A stretch of DNA of 64,000 bases, from the NCBI GenBank assembly GCA_963719325.1, contig CAVRBW010000024.1, forward strand, positions 65,420-129,419. Reading direction: 5' to 3'. Source of the stretch: DATBLE01 sp963719325. GTDB lineage: Bacteria > Actinomycetota > Thermoleophilia > Gaiellales > Gaiellaceae. How positions within the stretch are numbered: the first letter of the stretch is position 1; every line of letters starts with the position of its first letter. Positions 34,369-42,463 of the stretch are shown here, in pieces. The position numbers were made by a program, and so were the translations under genes. The notes under the pieces are model-generated. The model was not told where the DNA came from. It saw nothing but the letters and a program-made list of their open reading frames with translations, and ran no database searches.

Positions 34369-34953
34369 GTGATTCGCGCGCGAGGGCTCGGCCGCGCCTT
34401 CGGCTCGAAGCGCGTCATCCGCGATCTCGATCTCGACGTGGCTCGAGGCGGATTCCTTCTCGTCACCGGCCCGAACGGTTCCGGCAAGACGACGCTCCTG
34501 CGGCTGGTCGCGGGCCTCCTCGTGCCGACAGCCGGTGTGCTCGAGGTGGCCGTCCCGCGGGAGCGCATCGGCTTCCTCGGTCATGAGCCACTCGTCTACC
34601 GGGAGCTGACCGCAGTCGAGAATCTCGACCTGTACGGACGCCTGTACCGAGTTCCCGAGCGCCGTGAGCGGATCGGGATGATGCTCGAACGCTTCGGCCT
34701 CTGGGATGTCCGCAACCAGCGAGCCGACTCGTTCTCGCGGGGGATGCTCCAGCGGCTCGCGCTCTGCCGTGCGCTGCTTCACGACCCTTGCCTGCTGGTC
34801 CTGGACGAGCCGTTCAATGCCCTCGACGACGAGGGGGCTGCGCTCCTCGACCGCGAGCTCGCCGAACGACGCCCGCAGGCGACCTTCCTCGTCGCCACCC
34901 ACGATCCGGAACGAGTCGCTTCGTTCGCAGGCGACCGTCTGGCCTTCGCATGA
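34369..34953 (+). CDS. ccmA: Cytochrome c biogenesis ABC transporter ATPase CcmA
   Basis: ATPase of the heme-handling CcmAB exporter. The product is 194 residues with Walker A GPNGSGKTTLL, FLGHEPLVYRELTAVENLDLYGRLY, signature SRGMLQRLALCRALL and Walker B LLVLDEPFNALD; the length and the linked ccmB and ccmC identify it. A GGGG stretch precedes GTG 34369. Its TGA overlaps the ATGA of a repeat, which separates it from ccmB by 121 bases. Confidence 0.85.
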   Translation: MIRARGLGRAFGSKRVIRDLDLDVARGGFLLVTGPNGSGKTTLLRLVAGLLVPTAGVLEVAVPRERIGFLGHEPLVYRELTAVENLDLYGRLYRVPERRERIGMMLERFGLWDVRNQRADSFSRGMLQRLALCRALLHDPCLLVLDEPFNALDDEGAALLDRELAERRPQATFLVATHDPERVASFAGDRLAFA

Positions 34954-35074
34954 GCCGTTGGCTCGACGGAGGCGACCACCGGCGTAGGCTTGACGGAGCC
35001 AGCAGTGAGCGCAGGTGCTGGCCTTGCCGGCGGCGGAGCGGAAAGGGAGCGCAGGTGCCGGCGGCGGAGCGGGT
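34950..35074 (+). repeat. ATGAGCCG-type repeat, copy 2, with internal duplications
   Basis: Like the copy at 3585, it starts exactly at an ATGA (here the ccmA stop): ATGAGCCGTTGGCTCGACGG then AGGCGA. Inside, CGTAGGCTTGACGGAG repeats the first block and GGGAGCGCAGGTGC plus GGCGGCGGAGCGG occur twice. It fills the ccmA-ccmB gap. Confidence 0.55.
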
Positions 35075-35716
35075 ATGAGCGCCTACCTGGCTGACGTCGC
35101 CACGCTGGCGCGCAAGGATCTCCGGCTCGAGCTTCGCGCTCGCAACACGGTGCCGGCGATGCTCCTGTTCGTCATCGCCGCGCTCGTCGTCTTCCATTTC
35201 GCGTTGCCGGCCGACAGCTCCGAGCTGGCGGCGAAAGGGCTGCTCTGGGTGGCGATCGTCTTCACTGCGCTACTCGGGCTGACCAGGGCATTCGTCGCCG
35301 AACGGGAGCAGCGTCTGATCGACGGGCTCCTGCTCGCCCCCTGCGATCGCAGCGCGATCTGGCTCGCGAAGTCGATGGCGGTGCTCGGGTTTCTCGTCGT
35401 TGCCGAGCTCGTCGCGCTGCCCGCGTTCGCACTCTTCTTCTCCGGGGTCGACGGCGCGACGATCGCAAGCGTCGCGCTCGCCGACCTCGGGATCTGCGCG
35501 GTCGGCACGGTGCTCGCAGCGATGGCAGCGGCTGGCCGCGCGCGCGAGCTTCTGCTCCCACTCCTCTTCCTGCCGCTTGCGATCCCGATCATCGTCGGGG
35601 GCGTCGGCGCGAGCGTCACCGGCGAGCCCGGCCGTTACCTGGGCTTTCTCGCGCTCTACGACGCCGTCTTTGCGATCATCTCCTGGGCCTCCTTTGAGTA
35701 CGTGGTCACGGAATAA
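35075..35716 (+). CDS. ccmB: Heme exporter permease CcmB
   Basis: The 213-residue membrane protein reads ARKDLRLELRARNTVPAMLLF at its start, typical of CcmB, then VAEREQRLIDGLLLAPCDRSAIWLAK and six hydrophobic spans including LLPLLFLPLAIPIIVGG. It partners CcmA. The ATG at 35075 follows the repeat; a GGAGCGGGT stretch could serve as ribosome-binding site. It overlaps ccmC. Confidence 0.9.
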   Translation: MSAYLADVATLARKDLRLELRARNTVPAMLLFVIAALVVFHFALPADSSELAAKGLLWVAIVFTALLGLTRAFVAEREQRLIDGLLLAPCDRSAIWLAKSMAVLGFLVVAELVALPAFALFFSGVDGATIASVALADLGICAVGTVLAAMAAAGRARELLLPLLFLPLAIPIIVGGVGASVTGEPGRYLGFLALYDAVFAIISWASFEYVVTE

Positions 35717-36383
35717 CCAGGTCCCCGTACTGGCGGGCCTCGCAGGCGCGCTGCTCAGTGCGGCGATCGCGCTGATCTTCTTCTACGCGCCCGTGGACGC
35801 CGATCAGGGCCTCTCGCAGAAGATCTTCTACTTCCACGTCCCGATCGCGCTGACGGCCTACGCCTGCTTCGGCTGGGGAGCGTGGAAGGCGCTGCTCGTC
35901 CTCTGGAAGGGGAAGCCGGGCGCGGACATGGAGAGTTACGTCGCCATTCACCAGGGCGTGATCTTCGGCGCGCTGACGTTGATCACCGGGTCGATCTGGG
36001 CGAAGATCTCCTGGGGTGTCTGGTGGACCTGGAGCGAACGGCAGCTCGTCCTCTTCCTCGTCCTCTTCCTCTTCTACTCCGCGTACTTCATGCTGCGCTT
36101 CTCGGTCGAGGCCGGGCCGCAACGTGAGAACCTGAGCGCCGTGTACGCGCTCTTCGGCGTGGTGCTCATCCCGGTCAGCTTCCTGGCGATTCGCCTCGCG
36201 GAGAACTTCATCCATCCGACCGTCTTCACCAGCCGTGGCCCCCAGATGGCGACGTCGCAGTTCGCCACCTTTTGCGTCGCGCTCGCGGCGATGATCGCGC
36301 TCGCAGGTGCGCTCTACCGCGTCGAGGTGCTCGGCAAGCGCCTGGACGCCCGCCTGCAGGAGCTGCGGGAGCTGCTCGCGTGA
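35694..36383 (+). CDS. ccmC: Cytochrome c biogenesis protein CcmC
   Basis: Loads heme onto CcmE. The product has IFYFHVPIA, the tryptophan-rich heme-handling segment IWAKISWGVWWTWSERQL, and HPTVFTSRGP, with six membrane spans. The only conventional start near the homologous region is TTG 35694, inside the ccmB 3' end (23-base overlap), giving 229 residues. The stop overlaps the next GTG (GTGA). CcmE and CcmF are not in the window. Confidence 0.88.
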   Translation: MSTWSRNNQVPVLAGLAGALLSAAIALIFFYAPVDADQGLSQKIFYFHVPIALTAYACFGWGAWKALLVLWKGKPGADMESYVAIHQGVIFGALTLITGSIWAKISWGVWWTWSERQLVLFLVLFLFYSAYFMLRFSVEAGPQRENLSAVYALFGVVLIPVSFLAIRLAENFIHPTVFTSRGPQMATSQFATFCVALAAMIALAGALYRVEVLGKRLDARLQELRELLA

Positions 36384-36532
36384 GTGCCTCCGAGAAGTAC
36401 GCCGCCGCCGCCTATCTCGTCGTCTTCGTCTTCGTCCTTCTCTATCTCGCGATCATGGCGCTGAAGCTCACCCGCCTCGAACGGGAGATCGGCGAGCTGA
36501 CCGACCTCGCCCGCAAACGCGTCGATGGCTGA
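36380..36532 (+). CDS. Small CcmD-like membrane protein
   Basis: A 50-residue protein with one membrane helix (AAAAYLVVFVFVLLYLAIMAL) followed by a charged stretch KLTRLEREIGELTDLARKR, the layout of CcmD, which stabilises CcmABC with CcmE. Its position right after ccmC with a GTGA overlap supports this. It overlaps the next gene by 8 bases. Confidence 0.75.
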   Translation: MSASEKYAAAAYLVVFVFVLLYLAIMALKLTRLEREIGELTDLARKRVDG

Positions 36533-37313
36533 GCTGCTCTTCTGGCCGGCGCTGCTCGCCTACGGCGAGGCGGCTGTTGCCTATGCAGGCGACGCACGCC
36601 GTCCGGGAACCGCCGGCCGACTGGCGACGTGGGGCGTGCGCGTCGGCTGGCTCCTCCAGACCGCGCTGCTCATCGTCCAGGCTGCCCGCTCGGACGGGTT
36701 CCCCTGGGCAACGTGGGCAGGCTCGCTCAACCTCTTCGTCTGGTTCGTGGTCAGCGTCTACCTCATCTGGGGTTGTCGAACGCGCTACCGGCTCCTCGGG
36801 CTGGCGGTCATGCCGCTGGCGGCCGCGCTGCTCGTCCTCGCCCGGGTGGGCGGCGGCACCGGAGACGCCTCCCGCAGCCAGTACTCGACCGCGTTCCTCG
36901 TCCTCCATGTGGGTCTCGTTTCGTTCGCGTTCGCCGGATTCACCCTCGCGGCCGGGCTGTCGGTGCTCTATCTCTGGCAGGAACAGCGGTTGAAGAGTCG
37001 TCGCGCCGGAGGCATTCTCGGCCGCGCGCCCTCGCTCGTCACGCTCGAGACGTTTGCAGGCAGGACGATCGCCCTCGCACTGCCCGCGCTGACGGTCGGG
37101 ATCGCGGCCGGGCTCGTCAGACTCAGGCACGAGGGCCGAGCCGTCGACGCACTGATGGCGGTCACCTTCGGGTCGTGGCTCGTCTACGCTGCCTACGTTG
37201 TTCTGCGCTTCGAGGTGGGTTGGCGCGGGCGCCGCGCCGCTTACCTCGGCCTCGCGGGCTTCGCGCTCGTGATCGTCGCTCGGCTCGGCCTGCAACTCAC
37301 CCATTTCTCATGA
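36525..37313 (+). CDS. CcsA/HemX-like cytochrome c assembly membrane protein
   Basis: Eight-span membrane protein of 262 residues. The central segment with SQYSTAFLVLHVGLVSFAFAGFTLAAGLSVLYL is characteristic of the Cytochrom_C_asm domain of CcsA/HemX proteins. Lying directly before hemA it resembles hemX, which in Bacillus sits next to hemA and modulates it. The ATG overlaps the ccmD-like gene, and its stop overlaps hemA (ATGA). The choice between heme handling and HemA control cannot be made from sequence. Confidence 0.78.
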   Translation: MAELLFWPALLAYGEAAVAYAGDARRPGTAGRLATWGVRVGWLLQTALLIVQAARSDGFPWATWAGSLNLFVWFVVSVYLIWGCRTRYRLLGLAVMPLAAALLVLARVGGGTGDASRSQYSTAFLVLHVGLVSFAFAGFTLAAGLSVLYLWQEQRLKSRRAGGILGRAPSLVTLETFAGRTIALALPALTVGIAAGLVRLRHEGRAVDALMAVTFGSWLVYAAYVVLRFEVGWRGRRAAYLGLAGFALVIVARLGLQLTHFS

Positions 37314-38548
37314 CGCTGACGCTGGTTGGACTCTCGCACCGAGCCACGCCGATCGCGGTACGGGAGCGTGCGTTCGTCCCGCTGCCCGAGGCGGCCGAGC
37401 TCGCGGCGCGGCTTGCAGTCGACGGCGAGGCCGTGTGCCTGTCCACCTGCAATCGCACCGAGCTCTACCTCGTTGGCCCCGATGCCGAGCGGCGGGGCCT
37501 CGATGCCCTCGCCGTGATCAGCGGACTCGGGGAGGAGGAGCTGCGCACGGTCGTCTACCGGCTCGCGGAGGAGTCCGCGGCGCTCCATCTCTTCCGAGTC
37601 GCAGCCGGTCTCGACTCGATGGTGCCCGGCGAGGGCGAGATTCTCGGGCAGGTCCGGGCGGCGTTCGAGGCCGGCTCTCCCGGCCCGGTCCTCCACCGGC
37701 TGTTCCGTCACGCGCTCCACGCCGGGAAGAAGGTGCGCGCCGAGACCGCGATCGCAGAAAGTCCTGCCTCGGTCTCGTCGGCCGCGGCGGCGCTCGCTCA
37801 GCAGGTCTTCGGCCGACTGGAAGGCTGCCGGGTCCTGCTCCTCGGAGCGGGACACGTCGCCGAGCTGGCGGCACGGAGCCTGAGCGCCCGGGGAGCCGAC
37901 GTCTCGTTTGTCGCGAACCGTGCAACCCTCCGAGCGGAGGCGCTCGCGGCTCGTTTCGGAGGAGAGGGCATTCCACTCGAGCAGGCGCCCGGTCGGTTGC
38001 CGGACGTCGACGTCGTGATCTCTTCGACCGGGTCGCCGGGCTGGACGCTGGAGCGAGCGGACGTCGAGTCGGCCCTCCGAGGGCGTCGGGGCCGGCCGCT
38101 GTTCCTGATCGACCTGGCCGTTCCCCGCGACCTCGATCCGTCCATCCACGAGCTGGACGGTTGCTACCTCTACGACATCGACGACCTCGAGTCGGTCGTC
38201 GCGGAAAGCCTCGCCGGGCGCCGTCGCGAGGCTGCCCGTGCGGAGGCGATCGTCGCCGAGGAGACCGAACGCTTCCGCGAGTGGCAGGCCTCTCGTGAGG
38301 TCGTGCCGGCGATCGCGTCTCTGCGGGCGCGAGCGGAGGAGATTCGGGCTGCCGAGCTCGCACGCGTCCGCGGCCGCCTGGGCTTGTCGGAGTCGCAGAA
38401 CCAGGCGGTGGAGTCGGTCACCGCTCAGATCGTGAACAAGCTCCTCCATCTGCCCACGGTGCGTCTGAAGGAGGCTGCCGCCGGGGCGAACGGTGGCACC
38501 TACGCCGAAGCGGTGAGACACCTTTTCGGACTCGGCGACGAGGAGTGA
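37310..38548 (+). CDS. hemA: Glutamyl-tRNA reductase HemA
   Basis: First committed step of C5 tetrapyrrole synthesis, reducing Glu-tRNA to glutamate-1-semialdehyde. It starts LTLVGLSHRATPIAVRER, has the catalytic cysteine in LSTCNRTELY (about residue 47), GEGEILGQVR, an NADPH-binding LLLGAGHVAELAARSL, and DLAVPRDLDPSI; 412 residues is the family length. ATG 37310 overlaps the previous stop. hemC follows after one base. Confidence 0.96.
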   Translation: MTLTLVGLSHRATPIAVRERAFVPLPEAAELAARLAVDGEAVCLSTCNRTELYLVGPDAERRGLDALAVISGLGEEELRTVVYRLAEESAALHLFRVAAGLDSMVPGEGEILGQVRAAFEAGSPGPVLHRLFRHALHAGKKVRAETAIAESPASVSSAAAALAQQVFGRLEGCRVLLLGAGHVAELAARSLSARGADVSFVANRATLRAEALAARFGGEGIPLEQAPGRLPDVDVVISSTGSPGWTLERADVESALRGRRGRPLFLIDLAVPRDLDPSIHELDGCYLYDIDDLESVVAESLAGRRREAARAEAIVAEETERFREWQASREVVPAIASLRARAEEIRAAELARVRGRLGLSESQNQAVESVTAQIVNKLLHLPTVRLKEAAAGANGGTYAEAVRHLFGLGDEE

Positions 38549-38549
38549 C

Positions 38550-39383
38550 GTGCTTCTTCGCGTCGGCTCGCGCGGCAGCCGGCTCGCGCTGACTCAGGCG
38601 TCGTTCGGCGCGGAGCGGCTCCGAGCTCCCGGTCGCGAGCTCGCGCTCGTGCCGATCACCACCGCCGGCGACCGCGACCGGCGGCGGCCGTTCGGGCAGA
38701 TCGGGGAGCGCGGCGTCTTCGTCAAGGAACTCGAGGAGGCGCTGCTCGACGGACGCATCGATGCGGCGATCCACTCGGCGAAGGACATGACCTCGACGGA
38801 CACCGAAGGGCTGGTGGTCGGCGCGTACCTGCCGCGCGACGACCCGCGCGACGCCCTCTGCGGCGCCGACCGGCTATGGCCCGGGATGCGTATCGGCACG
38901 GCCTCGGTCCGGCGGCGCGCCCAGCTGCTCGCGCTCGAGCCCCGCCTGTCGATCGAGCCCCTGCGGGGGAACATCGACACGCGTCTGCGCAAGCGGGGCG
39001 AGCGCGGCCTGGATGCGGTCGTGCTCGCGGCGTGCGGACTCGATCGGCTCGGTCTCTCGCATGAGATCGGCCGGCGCTTCGTCCCGGACGAGCTGCTGCC
39101 GGAAGCCGGGCAGGGCGCGCTCGCAGTGCAGGTGCGAGCCGGCGAGGAGGCGCTCGTGGCAGGCGCAGACGACGCCGAGACCCGACGGCGTGTCGAGGCC
39201 GAGCGCGCGTGCCTCGCAGCGGTCGGCGGCGGGTGCCTGGCACCGGTGGCCGCCCACCACGACGGAGTCACGCTGGTCGGTCTCGTCGCAGACGAGGACG
39301 GACGGTGGATCGAACGCCGGTCGGGCGAGGATCCGTTCACACTCGGGGAGGAGCTCGCACGGCTGGCCGCACGATCGTCCTGA
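38550..39383 (+). CDS. hemC: Hydroxymethylbilane synthase HemC
   Basis: Polymerises four porphobilinogens. It shows LRVGSRGSRLALTQA, FVKELEEALLDGRIDAAIHSAKDM, IGTASVRRRAQLL, LRGNIDTRLRK and GGGCLAPV, whose cysteine (about residue 227) carries the dipyrromethane cofactor. The product is 277 residues, somewhat shorter than the usual ~310. GTG 38550 begins directly after hemA. Confidence 0.95.
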   Translation: MLLRVGSRGSRLALTQASFGAERLRAPGRELALVPITTAGDRDRRRPFGQIGERGVFVKELEEALLDGRIDAAIHSAKDMTSTDTEGLVVGAYLPRDDPRDALCGADRLWPGMRIGTASVRRRAQLLALEPRLSIEPLRGNIDTRLRKRGERGLDAVVLAACGLDRLGLSHEIGRRFVPDELLPEAGQGALAVQVRAGEEALVAGADDAETRRRVEAERACLAAVGGGCLAPVAAHHDGVTLVGLVADEDGRWIERRSGEDPFTLGEELARLAARSS

Positions 39384-39991
39384 CTCGTCCCGAAGGGCGG
39401 AACGAGCGGCTTGCCGGGCGACTCGGAGAGCTCGGCTACGAGGTCGTGATCCGCCCGCTCGTGGAGATCGAGCCGGTCGAGACCGGCCCCGTCGATCTCG
39501 ACGGGTACGACTGGCTCGTCCTGACGAGCGCGACTGCGGCGCACGAGTTGAAGCGGCGGGCAACGGGCGCCGCGACGCAGGTCGCGGCGATCGGCCACGC
39601 GACGGCGGAGGCCTGGGGAGCGGTCGATCTCGTTCCCGCCGTCTCGACCCAGGAGGGCCTTCTGGCCGAGATTCCGCGCCCGGCGGGCCGGGTGCTGTTC
39701 GCCGGCGCCGAGGCCGCTCGACCTCTGCTCGCGAAGGAACTGGAGGCCGAGGTCGTCGTGCTCTACCGGACGAAGCCCGTGCGTGTGGCCGGGCGGCTTC
39801 GCGCTGACCTCGGTGTGGTCGCCTCGCCGTCGGCCGCGCGCGCCCTCTCGGCGATCACGGCTGCCATCCCTGTTGTCTCGATCGGCCCCGAGACCACGGC
39901 TGCGGCGACCGCAGCAGGCCTGCACGTCGTCGGGGAAGCGACGACACCGGATCTCGACGGGCTCGTTTCCGCGGTGCGCGCGGCCGGGTAG
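39305..39991 (+). CDS. hemD: Uroporphyrinogen-III synthase HemD, start uncertain
   Basis: Closes and inverts ring D of the tetrapyrrole. The family start TIVLTRPEGRNERLAGRLGELG, then DWLVLTSATAAHELKRR, AAIGHATAEAW and the closing VVSIGPETTAAATAAGL are visible. No ATG, GTG or TTG lies just before the homologous region; the nearest, GTG 39305, has GAGG 7 bases upstream and adds ~24 residues overlapping hemC. A non-standard start near 39357 after GGAGGAG is the alternative. Confidence 0.85.
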   Translation: MDRTPVGRGSVHTRGGARTAGRTIVLTRPEGRNERLAGRLGELGYEVVIRPLVEIEPVETGPVDLDGYDWLVLTSATAAHELKRRATGAATQVAAIGHATAEAWGAVDLVPAVSTQEGLLAEIPRPAGRVLFAGAEAARPLLAKELEAEVVVLYRTKPVRVAGRLRADLGVVASPSAARALSAITAAIPVVSIGPETTAAATAAGLHVVGEATTPDLDGLVSAVRAAG

Positions 39992-40000
39992 CTTCCAGGC

Positions 40001-40804
40001 GTGTTCATCACCTTCCTCTCCGACTTCGGGCTCCGAGACGACTTCGTCGGCACCTGCCACGGCGTGATGAAGCGGATTGCGCCCGAGGCTCGAATCATCG
40101 ACATCACGCACGGAATCGAGCCCCAGGCCGTGCTCCAGGGTGCCCTCGTCCTCGCGAACACCGTGCCCTACATGCCGGAGGGGATCCACCTCGCTGTGAT
40201 CGATCCGGGCGTCGGAACCACCCGGCGCGGCCTGGCCGTGCGCGACGCGAGCGGACGGCTCTACGTCGGCCCGGACAACGGCTTGCTCGTTCCCGCCGCG
40301 GAGAAGCTCGGTGGTCTCGAGGCTGCCTGGGAGCTGGCCAATCCCGAGTTCATGCTCGAAGCCGTATCCCATACCTTCCACGGCCGCGATGTCTTTGCCC
40401 CCGCTGCGGCGCACCTCGCGTGCGGGGTCGCTCCAGAGGAGCTCGGCCCGCAGGTCGACGCGGCGACGCTGGTTCGTCTCGAGCTGCCCGAGCCCGAGAT
40501 CGGCGAGTCGATGATTCGAGCGACCGTCCTGTACATCGACCGGTTCGGGAACGTGCAGCTCAACCTCTCCCGCGCCGACATCGAGCAGGCCGGCCTCGTT
40601 CCGGGCTGCCGGATCGAGCTCGAGCTCGGGTTCGAGCGCTACTACGCGAGCGCGGCGCAGACCTTCGCCGACGCGCGTGCCGGGGACATCATCCTGTACG
40701 AAGATGCCTACGAGAACATCGCCCTCGCGATCACCGACGGCAACGCAGCCGAGATGTTCTCGGTGCGGTCCGGTCAGCCGCTGACGATCCGCACCGTGCG
40801 CTGA
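40001..40804 (+). CDS. SAM hydroxide adenosyltransferase (DUF62 family)
   Basis: Family related to SAM-dependent chlorinase and fluorinase; ordinary members split SAM with hydroxide into adenosine and methionine. The product has FLSDFGLRDDFVGTCHGVM, ITHGIEPQ, VIDPGVGTTRRG, YVGPDNGLL, HTFHGRDVFAPAAAHLA and IDRFGNVQLNL. TAGCTT (39989-39994) lies 6 bases before the GTG, a leaderless start at the end of the hem run. A large hairpin follows the stop. Confidence 0.9.
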   Translation: MFITFLSDFGLRDDFVGTCHGVMKRIAPEARIIDITHGIEPQAVLQGALVLANTVPYMPEGIHLAVIDPGVGTTRRGLAVRDASGRLYVGPDNGLLVPAAEKLGGLEAAWELANPEFMLEAVSHTFHGRDVFAPAAAHLACGVAPEELGPQVDAATLVRLELPEPEIGESMIRATVLYIDRFGNVQLNLSRADIEQAGLVPGCRIELELGFERYYASAAQTFADARAGDIILYEDAYENIALAITDGNAAEMFSVRSGQPLTIRTVR

Positions 40805-40812
40805 GCGAAGAA

Positions 40813-40851
40813 AGGACGTCCGGGCCGGTGCTACCGCGCCGCGGACGTCCT
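40813..40851 (+). terminator. Strong hairpin after the hem/SAM-hydrolase run
   Basis: AGGACGTCCG (40813-40822) pairs perfectly with CGGACGTCCT (40842-40851), and an inner CGGT/ACCG pair extends the stem. No T-run follows, as is common for actinobacterial terminators. Confidence 0.6.
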
Positions 40852-40923
40852 CTTGGCTCGAAAGCCTATCGCGCTCTCGTGCCGGGTCAAGCGGACCACG
40901 ATGAGACGCTCGCTCCGCTCGCT

Positions 40924-41022
40924 TCGCGGGGGAAACAGCCGGTTTCCCCCGCGGACCCCCTTCCCCACTGCGACACTCGTAGCCGCGGTGTGCCGCGCCC
41001 GCACGGGTCGGTCGCGGCGACG
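40924..41022 (+). repeat. tRNA-linked hairpin repeat, copy 3
   Basis: Stem CGCGGGGGAAAC / GTTTCCCCCGCG with loop AGCCG, then a CCCCCTTCCC tract and the tail TGTGCCGCGCCCGCACGGG and GGTCGCGGCGACG. It ends 36 bases before tRNA-Phe, the same placement as copy 1 before tRNA-Ile. Confidence 0.8.
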
Positions 41023-41058
41023 ATTTGTCTCGGGAGCTTGGCTAGAGTGTCCGGCTGC

Positions 41059-41131
41059 GGCGAGGTAGCTCAGTCGGTAGAGCACACGGCTGAAAACCGT
41101 GGTGTCGCCGGTTCGATTCCGGCCCTCGCCA
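41059..41131 (+). tRNA. tRNA-Phe (anticodon GAA)
   Basis: A 73-base cloverleaf: acceptor GGCGAGG/CCTCGCC, D-arm GCTCAGTCGGTAGAGC, anticodon stem-loop CACGG-CTGAAAA-CCGTG, T-arm GCCGG-TTCGATT-CCGGC and discriminator A, without encoded CCA. TAGAGT at 41043-41048 may be its -10 element. Confidence 0.97.
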
Positions 41132-41132
41132 T

Positions 41133-41522
41133 TTACGCTCGTCCGGCGCCTCGGAGGCGCTCGATCAGCCGGTCGACGATCTCGCCTTTGACCAGCACGC
41201 CGTCGGCGCCGGCGTTGCTGGCCGCTTGGTGCAGGTTGGGATCCTCGTCGCCCGTCAGCGCGATCAGGCACAGGTGTGGATGCTTGTGGCGCAGGCGATC
41301 GACCGTCGCCACACCGTCGAGGTTCGGCATGTGGAGGTCGACGACGACCGCATCGGGGTCGAGTGAGTCGGTGAGCTGGAGAGCCTGGATGCCGTCGGCC
41401 GCAAGCCCGACGACGGTCAGCTCGGGTTGCTGGTCGATCAGCATTCGGAGTGAGTCGGCGTACCTCTCGTCGTCGTCGGCGACGAGAACGCGGATCCCAC
41501 CGTTTGCTCTTGAGTCCGACAC
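41133..41522 (-). CDS. Stand-alone receiver-domain response regulator
   Basis: Single CheY-like domain of about 129 residues: IRVLVADDDERYADSL, phospho-acceptor in VVVDLHMPNLDG, ALTGDED and a Lys in GVLVKGEI in place of the usual KP. There is no output domain after residue ~125, so it either signals by protein contact or has lost its DNA-binding part. GTG 41522 with GAGGG 8 bases upstream is chosen. It is divergent from arginase and converges with tRNA-Phe. Confidence 0.85.
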   Translation of the reverse strand: MSDSRANGGIRVLVADDDERYADSLRMLIDQQPELTVVGLAADGIQALQLTDSLDPDAVVVDLHMPNLDGVATVDRLRHKHPHLCLIALTGDEDPNLHQAASNAGADGVLVKGEIVDRLIERLRGAGRA

Positions 41523-41551
41523 GCGTCTACCCTCGCTGTAGGTTTGCCCGC

Positions 41552-42463
41552 GTGGCAACCGAAGAAACGCGGCGTCCCGTGGCGGTCATCGGTGCGAGCC
41601 TCGACCTCGGGGCTGGTCGCCGGGGTGTCGACATGGGCCCGTCCGCGATCCGTTACGCGGGGCTCGCCGCACGCATCGAGCAGCTCGAGCGCACGTGTAT
41701 CGATCTCGGCAACGTCCAGACCGCTGTCGCCGAGGCGACGCCGATCGGTGACGAGCGCGCCCGGTTCCTTCGAGAGATCCTGCAGACCTGCGGCCGTGTC
41801 GCCGACCTCGTCGCGAGCGCACGGGAGCTCGGTCGGCTTCCCCTCGTCCTCGGCGGAGACCACTCCGTCTCGCTCGGGACGCTCGGCGGCCTGGCGCGTC
41901 GATCGGAGCCGGGCGGGGTGCTCTGGATCGACGCTCACGGCGATCTCAATCGCCCCGAGACGAGCCCGTCCGGGAACGTGCACGGGATGGTCCTGGCGGC
42001 GGCGATGGGATTGGCGGGGCCGAGCTTCGAGAACGCCGGCTGGCCGGTGCCGAGCGTCGACCCGAAACGGGTCGCCCTCGTCGGCGTTCGCTCGCTCGAC
42101 TCGGGTGAGCGGGCCCTCCTCGGCGACCTGAACGCGACGGTGTTCACGATGACGGACATCGATCGGAACGGAATCGAGCATGCGATCCGTGAGTCGCTGC
42201 TGCGAGTGCAAGGGCCGGGGTTCGTCCACGTCAGCTTCGACGTCGACGTCATCGACCCCGACGTCGCTCCGGGTGTCGGCACCCCGGTTCGCGGAGGGCT
42301 CTCCTACCGCGAGGCTCATCTGGCGATGGAGCTGATCGCCGAATCGGGTCTTGTCGGCTCGCTCGAGATCGTCGAGGTGAACCCGATCCTCGACCGCCAG
42401 AACGAGACGGGCAAGCTCGCCGTCGAGCTGGTGGCGAGCGCGCTCGGGGCGAGGATCCTCTAG
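41552..42463 (+). CDS. rocF: Arginase/agmatinase family hydrolase, probably arginase
   Basis: Mn-dependent ureohydrolase. Metal-binding motifs are GGDHSVSLG, WIDAHGDLN and SFDVDVIDPDVAPG; the early GASLDLGAGRRGVDMGPSAIR and late ELIAESGLVGSLEIVEVNP match arginases better than agmatinases. TAGGTT (41539-41544) lies 7 bases before the GTG, giving a leaderless 303-residue product; an earlier in-frame start lies inside the divergent gene. Confidence 0.88.
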   Translation: MATEETRRPVAVIGASLDLGAGRRGVDMGPSAIRYAGLAARIEQLERTCIDLGNVQTAVAEATPIGDERARFLREILQTCGRVADLVASARELGRLPLVLGGDHSVSLGTLGGLARRSEPGGVLWIDAHGDLNRPETSPSGNVHGMVLAAAMGLAGPSFENAGWPVPSVDPKRVALVGVRSLDSGERALLGDLNATVFTMTDIDRNGIEHAIRESLLRVQGPGFVHVSFDVDVIDPDVAPGVGTPVRGGLSYREAHLAMELIAESGLVGSLEIVEVNPILDRQNETGKLAVELVASALGARIL

